DNA of 64,000 bases from Melieria omissa (taxonomy: Eukaryota; Arthropoda; Insecta; Diptera; Ulidiidae), in assembly GCA_963971225.1 (NCBI GenBank), contig OZ020268.1, positions 9,591,532 through 9,655,531 of the forward strand, written 5' to 3'. Position 1 is the first letter of the stretch; every line of letters begins with the position of its first letter. Below the pieces are notes generated by a model. That model saw only the letters and a program-made list of their open reading frames with translations. It ran no database searches and had not been told where the DNA came from. The translations under genes and the position numbers were made by a program. Shown here piece by piece: positions 11,672 through 22,735 of the stretch.

Positions 11672-11760
11672 TAGTGGCGCATGCAGGATTTCGTTTCATG
11701 GGGGGAGGGTTCGGGGTTGGGGTTTTTTTTGTGGAGAAGGGAAAAGCATTGAAAGCCGGT
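11672..11760 (+). mobile_element. Possible end of a hAT-like element
   Basis: TAGTGGCGCATGCAGGATTT followed by a G-rich run resembles the terminus of the hAT-like element at 62723-63403, whose right end reads CAGTGGCGCCCACAGGATTT on the minus strand. The matching opposite end and an 8-bp duplication were not found, so this may be a solitary fragment. Confidence 0.4.
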
Positions 11761-12199
11761 GTGTGAGACTTTCACCCACTAAAAACCCAACTATCTCCTA
11801 AACTGCTGCCAGGGAACGTCCTGCGAGGGGGTTGCGGGTGTTTGTGTAATTTTGTTGAGAACTTTGAAGTAGAATAAAATTTAGATGCATGAGTCTACAG
11901 ACTGAGATCCAAAACATGTACATATGTTTTCCCTACCTGACATATTTTGGTCCTGAAAGTTCGAAATAGAAAATTTAGTTAAAAGGAGACAATTTTTCTC
12001 TTTCATTTGATACCCATATCTTTTTCATGACATAACCGAAAATATTAAAAAAAAAATTTTAAATGTGAATGTCCTTAAAAGGACCTTTGAAAACGACGCG
12101 TTTGAAAAACTGACTACGCCAGGTTAATAAATGACCTCTAGTTTCACGTCTATATCAACATAGGTCTCGGCAAAAAATTGTTTCTCGCGGTGTAATAAA

Positions 12200-12476
12200 T
12201 GTAGAGTTGGTTTTAATTCAGTGCATCAATAATAATTTCTTTTATAATAATAATAATTTATTTTTAAAACTCAATTACGATTGCAATTATATTCAAAATG
12301 GGGAGCTTAATGGGGTTTCGAGAGTACATTTTGATGTTTGCTTTGTAGAAACCCAAAAGTTGACAACCTCACAACTCCAATCGTATGGGACACGCCCTCT
12401 GGTGGTAAACTTTTAAACCTTAATTAATTTTTTATTTTTTGTACTTAAGAGGTTGCGGAGCATCGAGAACCCATTA
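12200..12476 (-). repeat. Dispersed repeat family A, internally deleted copy (left part)
   Basis: On the minus strand this matches two parts of the family A copy at 32318-33080. The CCCATTATTAA end region (TTAATAATGGGTTCTCGATG read in reverse) is fused directly to the block ACCACCAGAGGGCG...CTACAAAGCAAACATC, so the middle of about 550 bp is missing. The match resumes at 12969-12990 after the inserted MITE. Family A has no recognisable coding content. Confidence 0.7.
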
Positions 12477-12480
12477 TTAA

Positions 12481-12964
12481 CCCATTGCTGTCAGGTACCA
12501 GTTCCGCCCATACGATATTGATAAAATTTCAACACGACCTGGAATTCACCCAAAATTATCAGAAACAAAATTTCAGCTTTCTCTCTCTGCACGTTGCTAA
12601 AATATTCATTGGGTATTTTGTACCCATTAGGCAGCAATGGTAGCTTTTTCCCATACTTTTTAAAGTGATCAGCTAAACACGTGAATAAAAGAAGTATTGT
12701 TTACAGATGAGTTAGGAGGCAGATTTTGTGAGGTTCTAGGGCCACTACGTTTCACCACATTTTCCACCTCCGGAAAATTCACAATTTTTGGAGTCTGGCG
12801 GATGGCGGAATTTTAGGGTGACCTCCAGGAGATTAACGTAGTTCCATCTTTACCCTAACCATCCCTATCAATGATTTTGAGATATCTCTACCACGAACTT
12901 TTCTGTGATTTTTTTTAAAAGTCAGTTTTCATGGGTAAAATTTTACCCATGAGGCAGCAGTGGG
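12481..12964. mobile_element. piggyBac-like MITE, 484 bp, TTAA target duplication
   Basis: The element is flanked by TTAA on both sides (12477-12480 and 12965-12968). Its ends are inverted: CCCATTGCTGTC at the left and, read in reverse, CCCACTGCTGCC at the right. An internal partial copy of the terminal repeat, ACCCATTAGGCAGCAATGG, lies near 12623-12641. TTAA targeting and CCC ends are hallmarks of the piggyBac superfamily; there is no transposase frame, so it is non-autonomous. The flanks rejoin to give the uninterrupted family A sequence found at 32330-32360, which shows the pre-insertion state. Confidence 0.85.
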
Positions 12965-13731
12965 TTAAGAATCTCCAGACAACACAAAATCATGTCTAAT
13001 GCTCATATTGAATTACAAAATAGACTCAAACAATTTTTTCATTTCAGACCATTCAACATTTTGGCTTCAAAATAAATAAATACAAAAAATAAACGCAAAG
13101 AAAAATCAATTTGAATTGAATTTTTAAGTAAGTAAAAGCAAGATGAAGCATACTTATGTTAAAGGCAGTTTGCTAATCGTGATTGTTTGGCAATTTCAAT
13201 CAAAGCGCCATACAAATAAACCATTTTGAAAAATACTGCAATTTCTTGAGCCACGCACTGCCATTAACAAACAATGGCAATACACAACAATGCCCACACT
13301 CACACACACACACACACAAACACACGCGCGCGTAGTAACAGACTAACATTCAGACAGAAAAAGCTGAAAACGCGAAACGATACGAAAAGCACCAGCACGA
13401 CCTGCCGTAAGCAGCCGAATGGTTGGAAATAGTCAAACAAAGTAGTAAACAGCGCACTTACAAATAATGAGCGTAACAAAGGACTGCAATGCGAGACCAA
13501 TAACAACAACAATAACAAAATATACACACACACATACACATACGAAGCGTTTATACGGGCAGCAAGCGCAACAATGTAGAGTGTAGTGTGCGCAAAGGAA
13601 GAGCGAAGAATGTAGCATACATGGCGGCGCATTACGCGAGGGGAAAACCCGGTCAAGTGAATTAAGTGCACAAAAGTAGACTTGAAGTCAAACGAACAGC
13701 TGTAACGGAATTTCCATTGCAGCAGCAACAG

Positions 13732-13767
<36 letters not shown>

Positions 13768-13940
13768 AAACTATGAACATAATGGAAAGTTAACATAATG
13801 GTTGATGGTAGCAGCGACAGGAATAGCCAGCAACAAGCGACGCGAAGAAAAAAACACCAACCAAGTTGGGCGCAAAGAAAAGGCGGCGCGCTTTTAGGCG
13901 AGCAGCGCAATGATTGTAGCAAATGACACACTGCCTGAGA
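12965..13940. other. Non-coding DNA with (CA)n and (CAA)n microsatellites
   Basis: 12969-12990 is the remainder of the family A copy. A (CA)n tract lies at 13296-13329, and (CA)n again at 13524-13540. 13721-13770 is (CAA)n. Frames through these give leucine/cysteine/valine strings on the minus strand and are not genes. Confidence 0.5.
13721..13770 (+). repeat. (CAA)n microsatellite
   Basis: AGCAGCAACAGAAA followed by about twelve uninterrupted CAA units. On the minus strand it reads GTT. Typical of dipteran non-coding DNA. Confidence 0.9.
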
Positions 13941-15096
13941 AAGCAAACAGCACAGCGCACATAATGAGTTGACTCGGCGGGGGGCGTCGAGTAAGTACAG
14001 GTGTCACTGCAATGAAACGTGTGGAAATGAAAACGACATACATGGCCGAACTTTCATTCATAAAAATTGCCTCAACGCTTTCCTTGAACTTGCAGTCTAC
14101 AAAGCTGCCGCTTTGAATTGCTTTTCAAAACGATTGCCGCGAAAAAGCTCGATCGTCTTAACGGCTGACGGCACTTGAACACTGAATACTTGTGGCTGGC
14201 GCGTTTCGTTTTCACTGTGTTTCGCTAAACCCCCCTTAGTAAAAGCTGCAGCTTTGCAGAGCAACGTTCCACACAGACATGGCATCCACTCTCCGCTCGG
14301 GCTGAGCGTGTGCCGGCGCCTGCGCGCTCCAGTGTCCTTTTAACCGTGAGACAAAAGCAATTACTGTCACCGCTGTCACTTGTCGTTTGTGTTCGGTTGA
14401 CGAGGTGTGCACACGGCCAGGCAGCCGAGTCGCGTGCCCCAGACACACACACACACACAAACAAACACACGAGCGCGCGCTCGAGTCCGTCTTTGGAGAT
14501 ACACAGCGCCGAGTTCGCAATCAAAATAGCATTGGCCGAGTTTTGCGCTGGCAACTGTGCTCGTTTAGTTTCGTTAAGGATACCAACGGTGACGGTACGA
14601 ACGTTCGTGCGAGTGCTGCGTGTTCTGCTGTTGCTGCTGCTGCGGTGCGGTTGCGGCAATCTTGCTGTGTATGTGTGCGTGTGTGCGAAACACCGCTTCA
14701 ATTGTGGCGTAAATGTGCGCAATTTATTTAAACCAAACGAGTTGCAAGTCGCAGGTGTCACATTGCATAAGCGCCGAAAATCGTTGCATACCGTGCGGCG
14801 TCAAGTAGGCAAATATCGAAAAAGTGTGCCTGTAGTCTGCAGGCGAGGGCGGCGCGAGCGCGAGTGCGAGTGCGACGGTGTGTTTTCGCTGAAAGTCGGT
14901 CACTTGGAAGTGCTTGTCGCAGGCGAAACTGTCGACTTGCACAGTGCGCTGCAGTTGTGCGCTTGGCCAAGTCGAGTGCCTGAGTGCGCGTACCTGACCC
15001 TGGTTAATGTCAAACGTTGCTTTTCGATGCCTGAGTGAGCCTTTGCGTGCATGCGATACTACGCGCGTCGCTGAAGGTCCAAATCAGCAAAGGCGC
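13941..15096. promoter_or_regulatory. GC- and CpG-rich island, possible promoter or 5' exon region
   Basis: This is the most GC- and CpG-rich kilobase of the window, with a perfect CGAGCGCGCGCTCG palindrome at 14470-14483, a (CA)n tract at 14441-14466 and a CTG tract near 14625-14645. A 242-codon frame crosses it (14310-15038) but shows no domain, and competing frames of similar length exist on the other strand. In a fly genome such an island beside a cluster of insulator-like sites could mark a promoter or untranslated first exon. No TATA box, splice site or start could be fixed. Confidence 0.3.
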
Positions 15097-16170
15097 CCAG
15101 TCGAAAGTATATTTTTAGGCGCATCGTTGTACTTGTCACACAACGCATAACATTTAGTTACTCCAATAAAGCAAACGTCAAAAGAGTAAACGCCTAAAAG
15201 CGCACAACAACGAACAAATTTGACGCCAAAGTGATGACAAAAGTCGCGGCATGCTTTTGGGCGGCGACATTAAATTACGCGAACCGCTTACAGTTCGGAA
15301 TTTAATAATAGAAAATACTGAAATACTGAGTACTGCTGCCGCTGCTGTTGCTTTGTGCCCGCGGAAGGACATTTCCATAAATATGCAAAGCATATCTTGC
15401 AAGGCCCGTTGTGGCCGTCTGTTGTAGCAACGCACAAATAAAGATAACGTCTGACTGTCTGTCGCGACTGCTACTGGCACGTAGCGAACGCAAAGAAAAA
15501 AACAACAACAAGATAAACACAACAAGTAAAATGGAGAATAACTAACATTTGAAAGTAAATGTGAAGCAAACAAAGCAACGGAAAAAAGGTTCAGTACGGC
15601 ACAACACAAAAAAAAATACAGTGCGGCTTAATGAAAAAAGTTTGCTGAAATAACGGCAATGTCAGAAAATTAAGTTGACATCTATTGTGTTAAAAAAGTG
15701 AGCGAATACGAAAGCGAGAATTTTTTACAAAATACAAAAAAAATGAACAAAGGAAAGTAAGGAAAAGAAAAGGTCATAGCCTGCTTTTAGGCGCTGTCGA
15801 CGTAAATTGCTTCAAACGAAGGTGTTGAGCTGGGAAATGAAAACCATAACAATCATTAAATTGCAAATGATTGGCCAGACAGCGTCAAAGCATTTGTAGT
15901 TGCTACAGTGAAGCAGTCTTTTAGGCGTTATAAAAAGTTTTTACATTACTCTTTTTTTCTTACTGTGTGAATAGTAAACAGAAAAGGAATAACAAATAAT
16001 CAAAAAGTTGTCAAACAAAATGTTTGAAGCCTACTTGTAGGCGCAAATTAGACGCAAACTTCAACCTGTGTTGACACACAAATCAACGGCAAATTACACT
16101 AACCAACATTTTATGTGCACACTAAGTAAATATGTGTTTTGTGTTTGTCGCGCAAATTGCAGCATCGTTC

Positions 16171-16185
16171 GCCTAAAAGTATGCC
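16171..16185 (-). promoter_or_regulatory. Strong Su(Hw)-like site
   Basis: Minus strand GGCATACTTTTAGGC, a full core match inside the 15.1-16.7 kb cluster and oriented opposite to most of its neighbours. Confidence 0.55.
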
Positions 16186-16705
16186 AACTATGTGGCGCAA
16201 AACTTTATCTTACGCCGTAACACACAAAACTTTGCCATCACATGTAACTTTAAATGCACAACCTTTCGTCGCTTTCTTCCACCATCACCACCAACACCAC
16301 TAAAACAAAAATTACCAACCGTGTAGCATACATTCGGGCGCTTGAAGTGGCATTTCACCCACTTGAGATATTTCGTGTGTGACGCGCTCGAGAAAAAAAA
16401 ATTCGCTACAAATTACCATTTCGCTTTGCATCAAAAATGCACCTGCAAATATAAAACCAAACCAAAAACAACAACAAAAATTGCCCGTGCAAAAGTTGAG
16501 TGTGTTTCAAGCAAAAAAGAGGAAACGTAGCCCAAAACGTGTGGCGGCGTCGAGTGCAGCAAGACGCACACGTCAGCGTGTTCACGACATGTGAACATTT
16601 GTCACGTTCACGGCGCATGCAAACAAGCCTAGCAACAAAAACAAAAAAAAAAAATAATAATGAGCGATCGTCAGAGCAGCCGTGTGCATGCGTGTGAAAC
16701 GTATG

Positions 16706-16721
16706 GCATACTTTTTGGCGC
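16706..16721 (+). promoter_or_regulatory. Strong Su(Hw)-like site
   Basis: GCATACTTTTTGGCGC with the GC-rich 3' side intact, the last site of the cluster. It has the most complete match to the long form of the motif as I recall it. Confidence 0.55.
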
Positions 16722-18139
16722 GTGACATCGATATAGAAAATTGTTATTTGGGTTGTTGCGCAAACTTTTCACTGTTCAAGGCCAGCAACGAAATTGATGT
16801 GTTAGACAAGCAGTGACGAATTGCCAGTTGGTGCTGCAGTGAGTGTGACGAATTCAAAAACGACCAATTCAAACTGTATACCAAAAAAAATTGAATTAAA
16901 TTCATCAGCGCTGTTTCACAGTCAAAAAGCCGACCAGTGTTAAGGCCACAGCTGGTTGCTGCCTATTGAGAAAGAGTGGCGAGCGGGCGAGCCGCAACGG
17001 AGCTGCGTGGTTGCGCACATAAAACGGAAATATTCACGTAATGCAAAAGGTGTGTATGAACAGCGGCTGAGGGAACATAAAAGTGGGACGAAAAAATAAA
17101 ATGGAAAATAAAATTTATAAGCAAACAAAAGTGGCAACTGCAGCGTAAAAGCGCGTTAACTCCAGTGTGTGTGAAGTTTTGCGTGCGCACACATACACAC
17201 ACTTGCACACATAGGTGGCATAAGAATGCAGCAATGCACAGCTGCTGCTGCACACGGCGGCCCATATTCGTAACCATATCAGTTGGCATAAATAAGGATC
17301 ATATTGAGGCTCGTAAAAATGTGAGCATTTTATTTCGCTTTCGAATTAAAAATGAAATGAAAGCGAAACAAGTCAAAAGCCGCAACGCTGCCTTTTGCCA
17401 GAGTCATTGATGTTTTAATGAAAACGCCTTCCCGCGCAGCACTGAGCGATGTTGTAGGTTTTACTTGCTTTTTGCTTTATGCTGTGTTTTGTTGTTGTTA
17501 TTGCTTATATTACACACCTGACCTTGGCTATCAATGGTTTTAAGGCCGCTTGAGGCCTTATTATGCCAGCACAAAGGCGCTGCATCAATTGGCAGCAGCT
17601 GGCCATGAGGGCGTATGAGTAACATTTGAACTTTTCGCTCTGGTGCAACGAATTGCAAGCATTGTTTTGCAGTTTGTGTAGTTCAGTAGGTTAAGTGTGT
17701 GAAATGTCATATGAGAAGCGTATAGCGTGTTCAGTAATGTCTGTCAGTAATTTTCTTGGGTACTGGCACGCAGCGGCTGAACAATAACTTTCGATAGAGT
17801 TGACTTGGAGTGTTGATTGATTGATTTGATTTTCATGTTAATATGCAAAGATTGATAAAAATTTGTTGTGTTATAATGATTTTTATTCAAGTATTGTCAT
17901 AAAATGTAATTATTATAAAGTGTAATTTTTAATATTTCCTATATCAGCAAGAATATTTTTTCATTGGCTAAATAAAAAAATTAAATAATGTCCCATAAGT
18001 TATGGAAATGCTTAAAGTTTGGTTTCCAAAAGTCTTTAGACAACGTCGATGGAAAGAAACCATCAAAATTTGTCTTAAATTAAGGCTTAAAAAATATCAA
18101 TGCTTGGCTCAATTAAAAAGATCATGGAATTTCTCTTAA
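16722..18139. other. Non-coding DNA
   Basis: Mixed composition to about 17700 with a CA tract at 17188-17212, then strongly AT-rich. No gene or repeat family recognised. Confidence 0.5.
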
Positions 18140-18633
18140 CACTTTCGCTACAGGTTTTTACTGGGCAAAGTTAACATTTTAAATTTTACGTCTTAAGCTT
18201 CTATGGGAAATTTTTTAATTTTTATACTCGGCCCCTGTATTTTAGAGTGTTTTTCTATGAGAGAAACCACATTGTTGTGGCTGTAATAATTACTTAAACA
18301 TAAAACTTTTTATGCATAACGAAAATTTGAATATTTCTTCATTAACTTCAGCCAAAATTAAAAAAAAAGTATCTAAATTGAAAGAAACCGTCAAATTAAA
18401 AGGTTTTCTAACTTTTTCTGTTTCTTCTTCCTTTACTATGTCAAGATATACCATTAAAAAACGTGTATACTTCTCTTTTTTAAACTTAAATATTCAGTTA
18501 ATTAGTTTCGTATTTTTTCTAAAATTTCAAACTATTCTAAAGACCAACAAAATAAATGTATTCTTGCAACCATAGATGATGCAGATGTCCACAAAGTAGC
18601 ATGTTGCCATATGGCAACAAAATAGCGAAAGGG
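18140..18633. mobile_element. piggyBac-like MITE, 494 bp, TTAA target duplication
   Basis: TTAA lies at 18136-18139 and 18634-18637. The left end is CACTTTCGCTA and the right end, in reverse, CCCTTTCGCTA, giving an inverted repeat with one mismatch. Near the right end is a perfect 16-bp palindrome GTTGCCATATGGCAAC (18603-18618). A related copy ends at 42043. There is no transposase frame, so it is non-autonomous. Confidence 0.8.
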
Positions 18634-18844
18634 TTAAAATCATTTTTATGAGACACGAGAGAACATGAGATAGAGAAACTAGAGTTTTCAAGAAAGTATG
18701 TGGGCCTCCTAAATGAAAAACTCATAAAAAATTGCACTAAACATGCTTATAAGACGAAGAAATGTTTAGGAGATAGTTGTCGACACGGTGTGAAGACAAC
18801 AATAATTAACAACAATCATACAAATTCTTCTCACTTATTGGCAA

Positions 18845-19412
18845 AAAACTGGATCGGAAGACTTTCACAAGCTTCTTCATCTGTGGTAATCACTTGGTGG
18901 CAAATCGGGAATATAAGGTGGAAATATTGTACCGCTCAACCAAACTTCCGGAGCTTCCGGCGCGTAACTATCGATTTATGTAGCCTGGCGTTGTCCTGAT
19001 GGAACAAAACTTCTTTTCGGTTGGCCAAAGTTATTCGCTTCCTATACATTGAGCTTCTTTTTGTATCTAGATTTATTTAAGTGATTCCAAATTGTTTTCT
19101 TGTGCCATATTTAGCTCCTGAACAATCGAAACAGCTCATACATGGCGTAAATTTTCGACAATTAGTTTTCAGGAGTGCGGTGCGTCTTTGACTTAAAAAT
19201 TACCGAAACTTAGTTTAGTGTCCCTTAAAATTTAGTTAAAAAATTATATTTAATTTTAATGGTTTTTGAAATCACATGGACCTCAATGCACAGTGATTCG
19301 TTCCATAGCCAAAAAAAAATTACAGTCTTAGAATTCAACGATTTTACATGACATTTTCGACAATTAGTCTTCCGAAGTGTGGTGCGTCTTTGACTTAAAA
19401 ATTACCGAAACA
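18845..19412 (-). pseudogene. Degenerate, internally deleted mariner transposase
   Basis: Read on the minus strand, fragments typical of mariner DD34D transposases appear in order. GRLIVEN lies near 19360-19380. An IVQELN and WNHLNKSRYKKK helix-turn-helix stretch lies near 19060-19130. Then come a VLFHQDNARLH catalytic block (18983-19015) and PPYIPDLPPSDYH (about 18886-18922), carrying the second and third catalytic aspartates. The section between KKKLNV and the FHQDNAR block, holding the first catalytic aspartate, is missing. Frames shift and stops occur, so it is dead. The reading matches the copy at 33600-34215, so both belong to one family. A 143-bp dispersed repeat interrupts its 5' part. 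Confidence 0.7.
19212..19354 (+). repeat. Dispersed repeat, copy 1 (also at 21986-22132)
   Basis: About 145 bp including AGTGTCCCTTAAAA and ATCACATGGACCTCAATGCA are shared, same orientation, with 21986-22132. Here it sits between two near-identical ~56-bp segments (19154-19210 and 19357-19412) of the mariner 5' region. It could be an inserted element with an unusually long flank duplication or part of a local duplication. Confidence 0.65.
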
Positions 19413-19446
19413 GAATTGATAAAATCATTCAATTTTGAATACCAAA

Positions 19447-19490
19447 ACGGAATTGACAAAATCATGCAATTTTGATTTTGTCAATTCCGT
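19447..19490. repeat. Perfect 18-bp inverted repeat (hairpin)
   Basis: ACGGAATTGACAAAATCA at 19447-19464 is exactly complementary to 19473-19490 with an 8-bp loop. The right arm continues into a TTTCGGTAATTTTT stretch complementary to the nearby AAAAATTACCGAAAC, so a longer fold is possible across 19396-19505. No poly-U terminator role is expected in a eukaryote. Confidence 0.75.
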
Positions 19491-19820
19491 TTCGGTAATT
19501 TTTTGGCTTTCACAGTATCAGAATCATCAACACATTTTACATTCTCAGTTGCCTGGCTTGCGTTGCCGCTTTCATCGAAGAAAAGCAGTAAAATATTGTA
19601 TTTGTATTGTATTTTCTATTATCTGTTGTCCATCTTTGACGTAAGCTCAAACAAAACTGAGCCAAGCAAACATAAAGTTGTTTGACAAGTTTTTTTAGTA
19701 CTCAATGTTGCCTTTCTAATGCAATCCAACGTAATCCGATTGCACTTAGACTACGCGAGATATAGATTACTAAAGCCATCTATTGGAAAAATAATAAATT
19801 TCTGTTCACTTTAAATAAAT

Positions 19821-19893
19821 ATTTTTTTTATTTTATTTTATTTTATTTTATTTTATTTTATTTTATTATATTTTATTTTATTTATTATTATAA
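19821..19893 (+). repeat. (TTTTA)n microsatellite
   Basis: About twelve TTTTA units with one ATATT interruption, flanked by AT-rich DNA. Same unit, reverse strand, as the large array at 56642. Confidence 0.9.
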
Positions 19894-21985
19894 AGATGAG
19901 ATTTTCAAGAAATTTCAAAATATCATGAAATGCGGATATTCGTAAATTACATAGATATATCCTTAAAATCTGTTTGACTGGCTCCCAAGAAATTGATTGC
20001 TTCGTTGATGTACTTAATGGTTTGTCTAGTTTAGTCATAAAGTGGTGGCTTCTAAAAGCGATTTGTTGTCAGATTTAACTAAGAGTTTCTGTCTATTCTT
20101 TTATTACCTAAACAAATATTTTTCCATGGCCATCAGATTCAAATTGTTAATGCAATTTGCATAAATTTGACAGCAATCGAAGGTTTTGTGCTACAAATCT
20201 GCAATGGGATCAATTTTTGGGCAAGTGACAAACATGGTTACCTGTGTGTCTGTATGTATTATATATTTAAATGATTCAGCACGTCAGATATTAAATTTCT
20301 TTTTCACGGCGGAAAAAGGTTCCTAATAGCGAAGAGAAAGCTTCTAAAAATGAGTGAAATGAATACTTGAAACGATTATTAAGGTTGTGGGTTATGGGTG
20401 CTGGGAGTTATTATTACTTAGAAATACATAGGTATACTCGTATATATGTATATATATATATGTGTTTATGTATTTATGTATATATATGTACACATCTAGA
20501 CTATTTTGCGTAACATTAATGCGCGTTTCTACGCATTTGCTTTCTCCTGTTTTGACTGCTCCTACTCCTCACTTTATACCACACAATTTCATATTATTTG
20601 GTTTGATTTTTTGCAATTTATTTCATGCCTTCCTACAATTTCCTGCAAATATTTTCTCATTTATTATTTACATTTCCACTGGTACACGACTTTACTGCGC
20701 TTTACAAAACGCACAAGGAAACAGGAAAACACATCTAATCTTCATTATTTGTTACTTTGAGCTTATTTCAAATCCATCTCATTTTGACTTTTCACTCTTT
20801 ATTCATCACTCAGACAACGCGCCCACACAAACAGTTGCTGTGTTTTCAAAAATATCGACTTGACGAATTTCGCATCTCATTTCGTGCGTAGACTTTTGTG
20901 TATTTGTGTGAGGCGTTTCCGTGGCGTCGCGTCATTGTTTGCGCAGCAGCTATTTGAGATATATGTAGAAGCATATGTGTACCTACATATAAACACATAT
21001 GTACATATGCGCAACATGAGCCGTTGCTGTTTGTATGCAAAAAATAAATATGTTTCCAACTTGTCTTATTGAGCATTACGCAGAAATTACCAAGACAAAT
21101 ATTTCAACCACACACACACACATACACACAAGAGCAAACATGTCGCTTCTTAACGTTCACCTTTGTTTATCTGAATTTCTATTTGCGAAAAATATAACTT
21201 TACTTCTTTCTTCTAGAATCTAGATGCTCAAAATTCAACTTTTGCCATATCTATGGCTTTCTTTCTGGCTTTCGATAGATTTTATTATGAAATTAGTGCA
21301 TTGTAAACAAAACTCAAAATTGGTTTAGTGCACTTTCGCAGCCTTTTTCAGGCTTTGTAATTTGCATCAATATTTGCATTGGTATTTGCACAAATTGTCC
21401 ATGTGAACGCCTTTTGTTGTGCACTATTGACTCGACTTGACTCGACGCAGAGCTCAACAAATGCCACAAACAGTTGAACAGTTGAAATGTTGCAAGTTGA
21501 AGCTTTTAATTTGAAATTTTAATTTTTAGTTCGTTAGTTGTGTTTGCTTGTCATTAATATTTTATGCTCAAATTGTTGCCAATTGTTGATTGCATTTCCA
21601 TTTGTCAAGGCACTGTTTTCAATAAAATTCATTGAATTATTTCAGAACTGTACAAAGAAATTGCTGAAAAATTTATAAAGATTTTACGGAAAGCATAAAT
21701 GAAGTTAATTATTAAAATTGTGTGTGCCTTGTTTGGTTTTGAATGGTTTTCTTAATTCTAAATTCAATTAAGCTTTGTTTTTAGTGCAGTAGGTATAAAT
21801 CTTTCAAATCATTTTAAGAAGTCACGCATATTGTTTTGTTCATATTTTTCATGCATTTTCAAACAATTTGAACAGGTTTTGGGGCCTAAATTGGAATAAG
21901 AAATTTGATTAGATTTTTTATAAATATTTTATAAGGAAATATTTTTGATCCATTTTTCTGATAAATGAAAAGCACATTGATGTGA
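19894..21985. other. Non-coding DNA
   Basis: Contains TATG/TATA-type microsatellite DNA at 20430-20490 and (CA)n at 21109-21130. No gene or transposon recognised. Confidence 0.5.
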
Positions 21986-22132
21986 GCTTAGTGTCCCTTA
22001 AAACTTAGTTTATAAATTTATATTTAATTTTAGTGGTCTTTGAAATCACATGGACCTCAATGCACAGTGATTCGTTTCATAGACAGAATAAAACAACTTG
22101 TAATCTTAGAGTTTAACGATTTTAATGTAATT
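21986..22132 (+). repeat. Dispersed repeat, copy 2 (also at 19212-19354)
   Basis: Shares the blocks TTAGTGTCCCTTAAAA, AATCACATGGACCTCAATGC and TTTAACGATTTT with copy 1. Flanks differ, supporting a dispersed element rather than a segmental duplication. Confidence 0.65.
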
Positions 22133-22735
22133 TAAAAGATAAAACTGCAATTAAGAAAAACCCAAAAAATCCATGCAGACAATTAATTAGTGTGTGTGCA
22201 AATTCGGAATTTTTTTCACAAAAAACAACAACACATATTTTCTGTTTTTTAGTCTATTGAGTAAAAAAAAGAAGAAGAAGACTAAAAAAAATTGAAGTTG
22301 AAGTTGAATTGAAAAAGAAGTTGCTAAAACTTTCAATATCAATTAAGAAATGATGTGACCAAAACTGAGGCTTCTACTTCACTTTTAATTTAAAATATTT
22401 TTAAAAACCCAAAAATTGGCAAAACTTTGAAAAAAGAGGAAAATATCTAAAAAATATGTGAAAGTGTGTTCCAGGATTTTTTTATTTTAAGAAGCATTCT
22501 TTCTTTATGGAATAATGTAAACACAACCTCCGATATCTTTCGATCTTAGAAAATAATTCAATGTGAAAAGTGTTATAAACAAAATAAATTTATTACAATA
22601 CGTGTGTTATTCATTATATTCACATTCAAATATATGTATATTTATTGTTCATCCCTGAAAGTATGCAATAAACATGAAAAATAAAAACGAAACGGCACAA
22701 ATGCAAAACTATGTATGTATGTTTTATTTTTTTTT
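22133..22735. other. Non-coding AT-rich DNA with one Su(Hw)-like site
   Basis: Minus-strand TTGCATACTTTCAGG lies at 22654-22668. Otherwise AT-rich with a GAAGAAGAAG patch near 22270. No coding evidence. Confidence 0.45.

Larger units (their letters stand above)
15097..16721. promoter_or_regulatory. Cluster of Su(Hw)-like sites in unrelated flanks
   Basis: Recurrent variants of GCATACTTTTAGGCGC: GTATATTTTTAGGCGC 15107-15122; reverse GCGCTTTTAGGC 15192-15203; GCATGCTTTTGGGCGG 15249-15264; GCCTGCTTTTAGGCGC 15779-15794; GCAGTCTTTTAGGCGT 15913-15928; GCCTACTTGTAGGCGC 16029-16044; reverse GGCATACTTTTAGGC at 16171-16185; GCATACATTCGGGCGC 16326-16341; GCATACTTTTTGGCGC 16706-16721. A weaker one lies at 13886-13900. 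Flanking sequences do not align with each other, so the sites are not copies of one tandem unit. Spacing in the core of the cluster is 116-155 bp. The motif matches my recollection of the Drosophila Su(Hw) binding matrix; binding is inference. Confidence 0.55.

Noticed and set aside
14310..15038. 242-codon open frame in the GC-rich island
   Set aside because: High GC lowers stop frequency; frames of similar size exist on the other strand, and no motif or plausible domain is visible.
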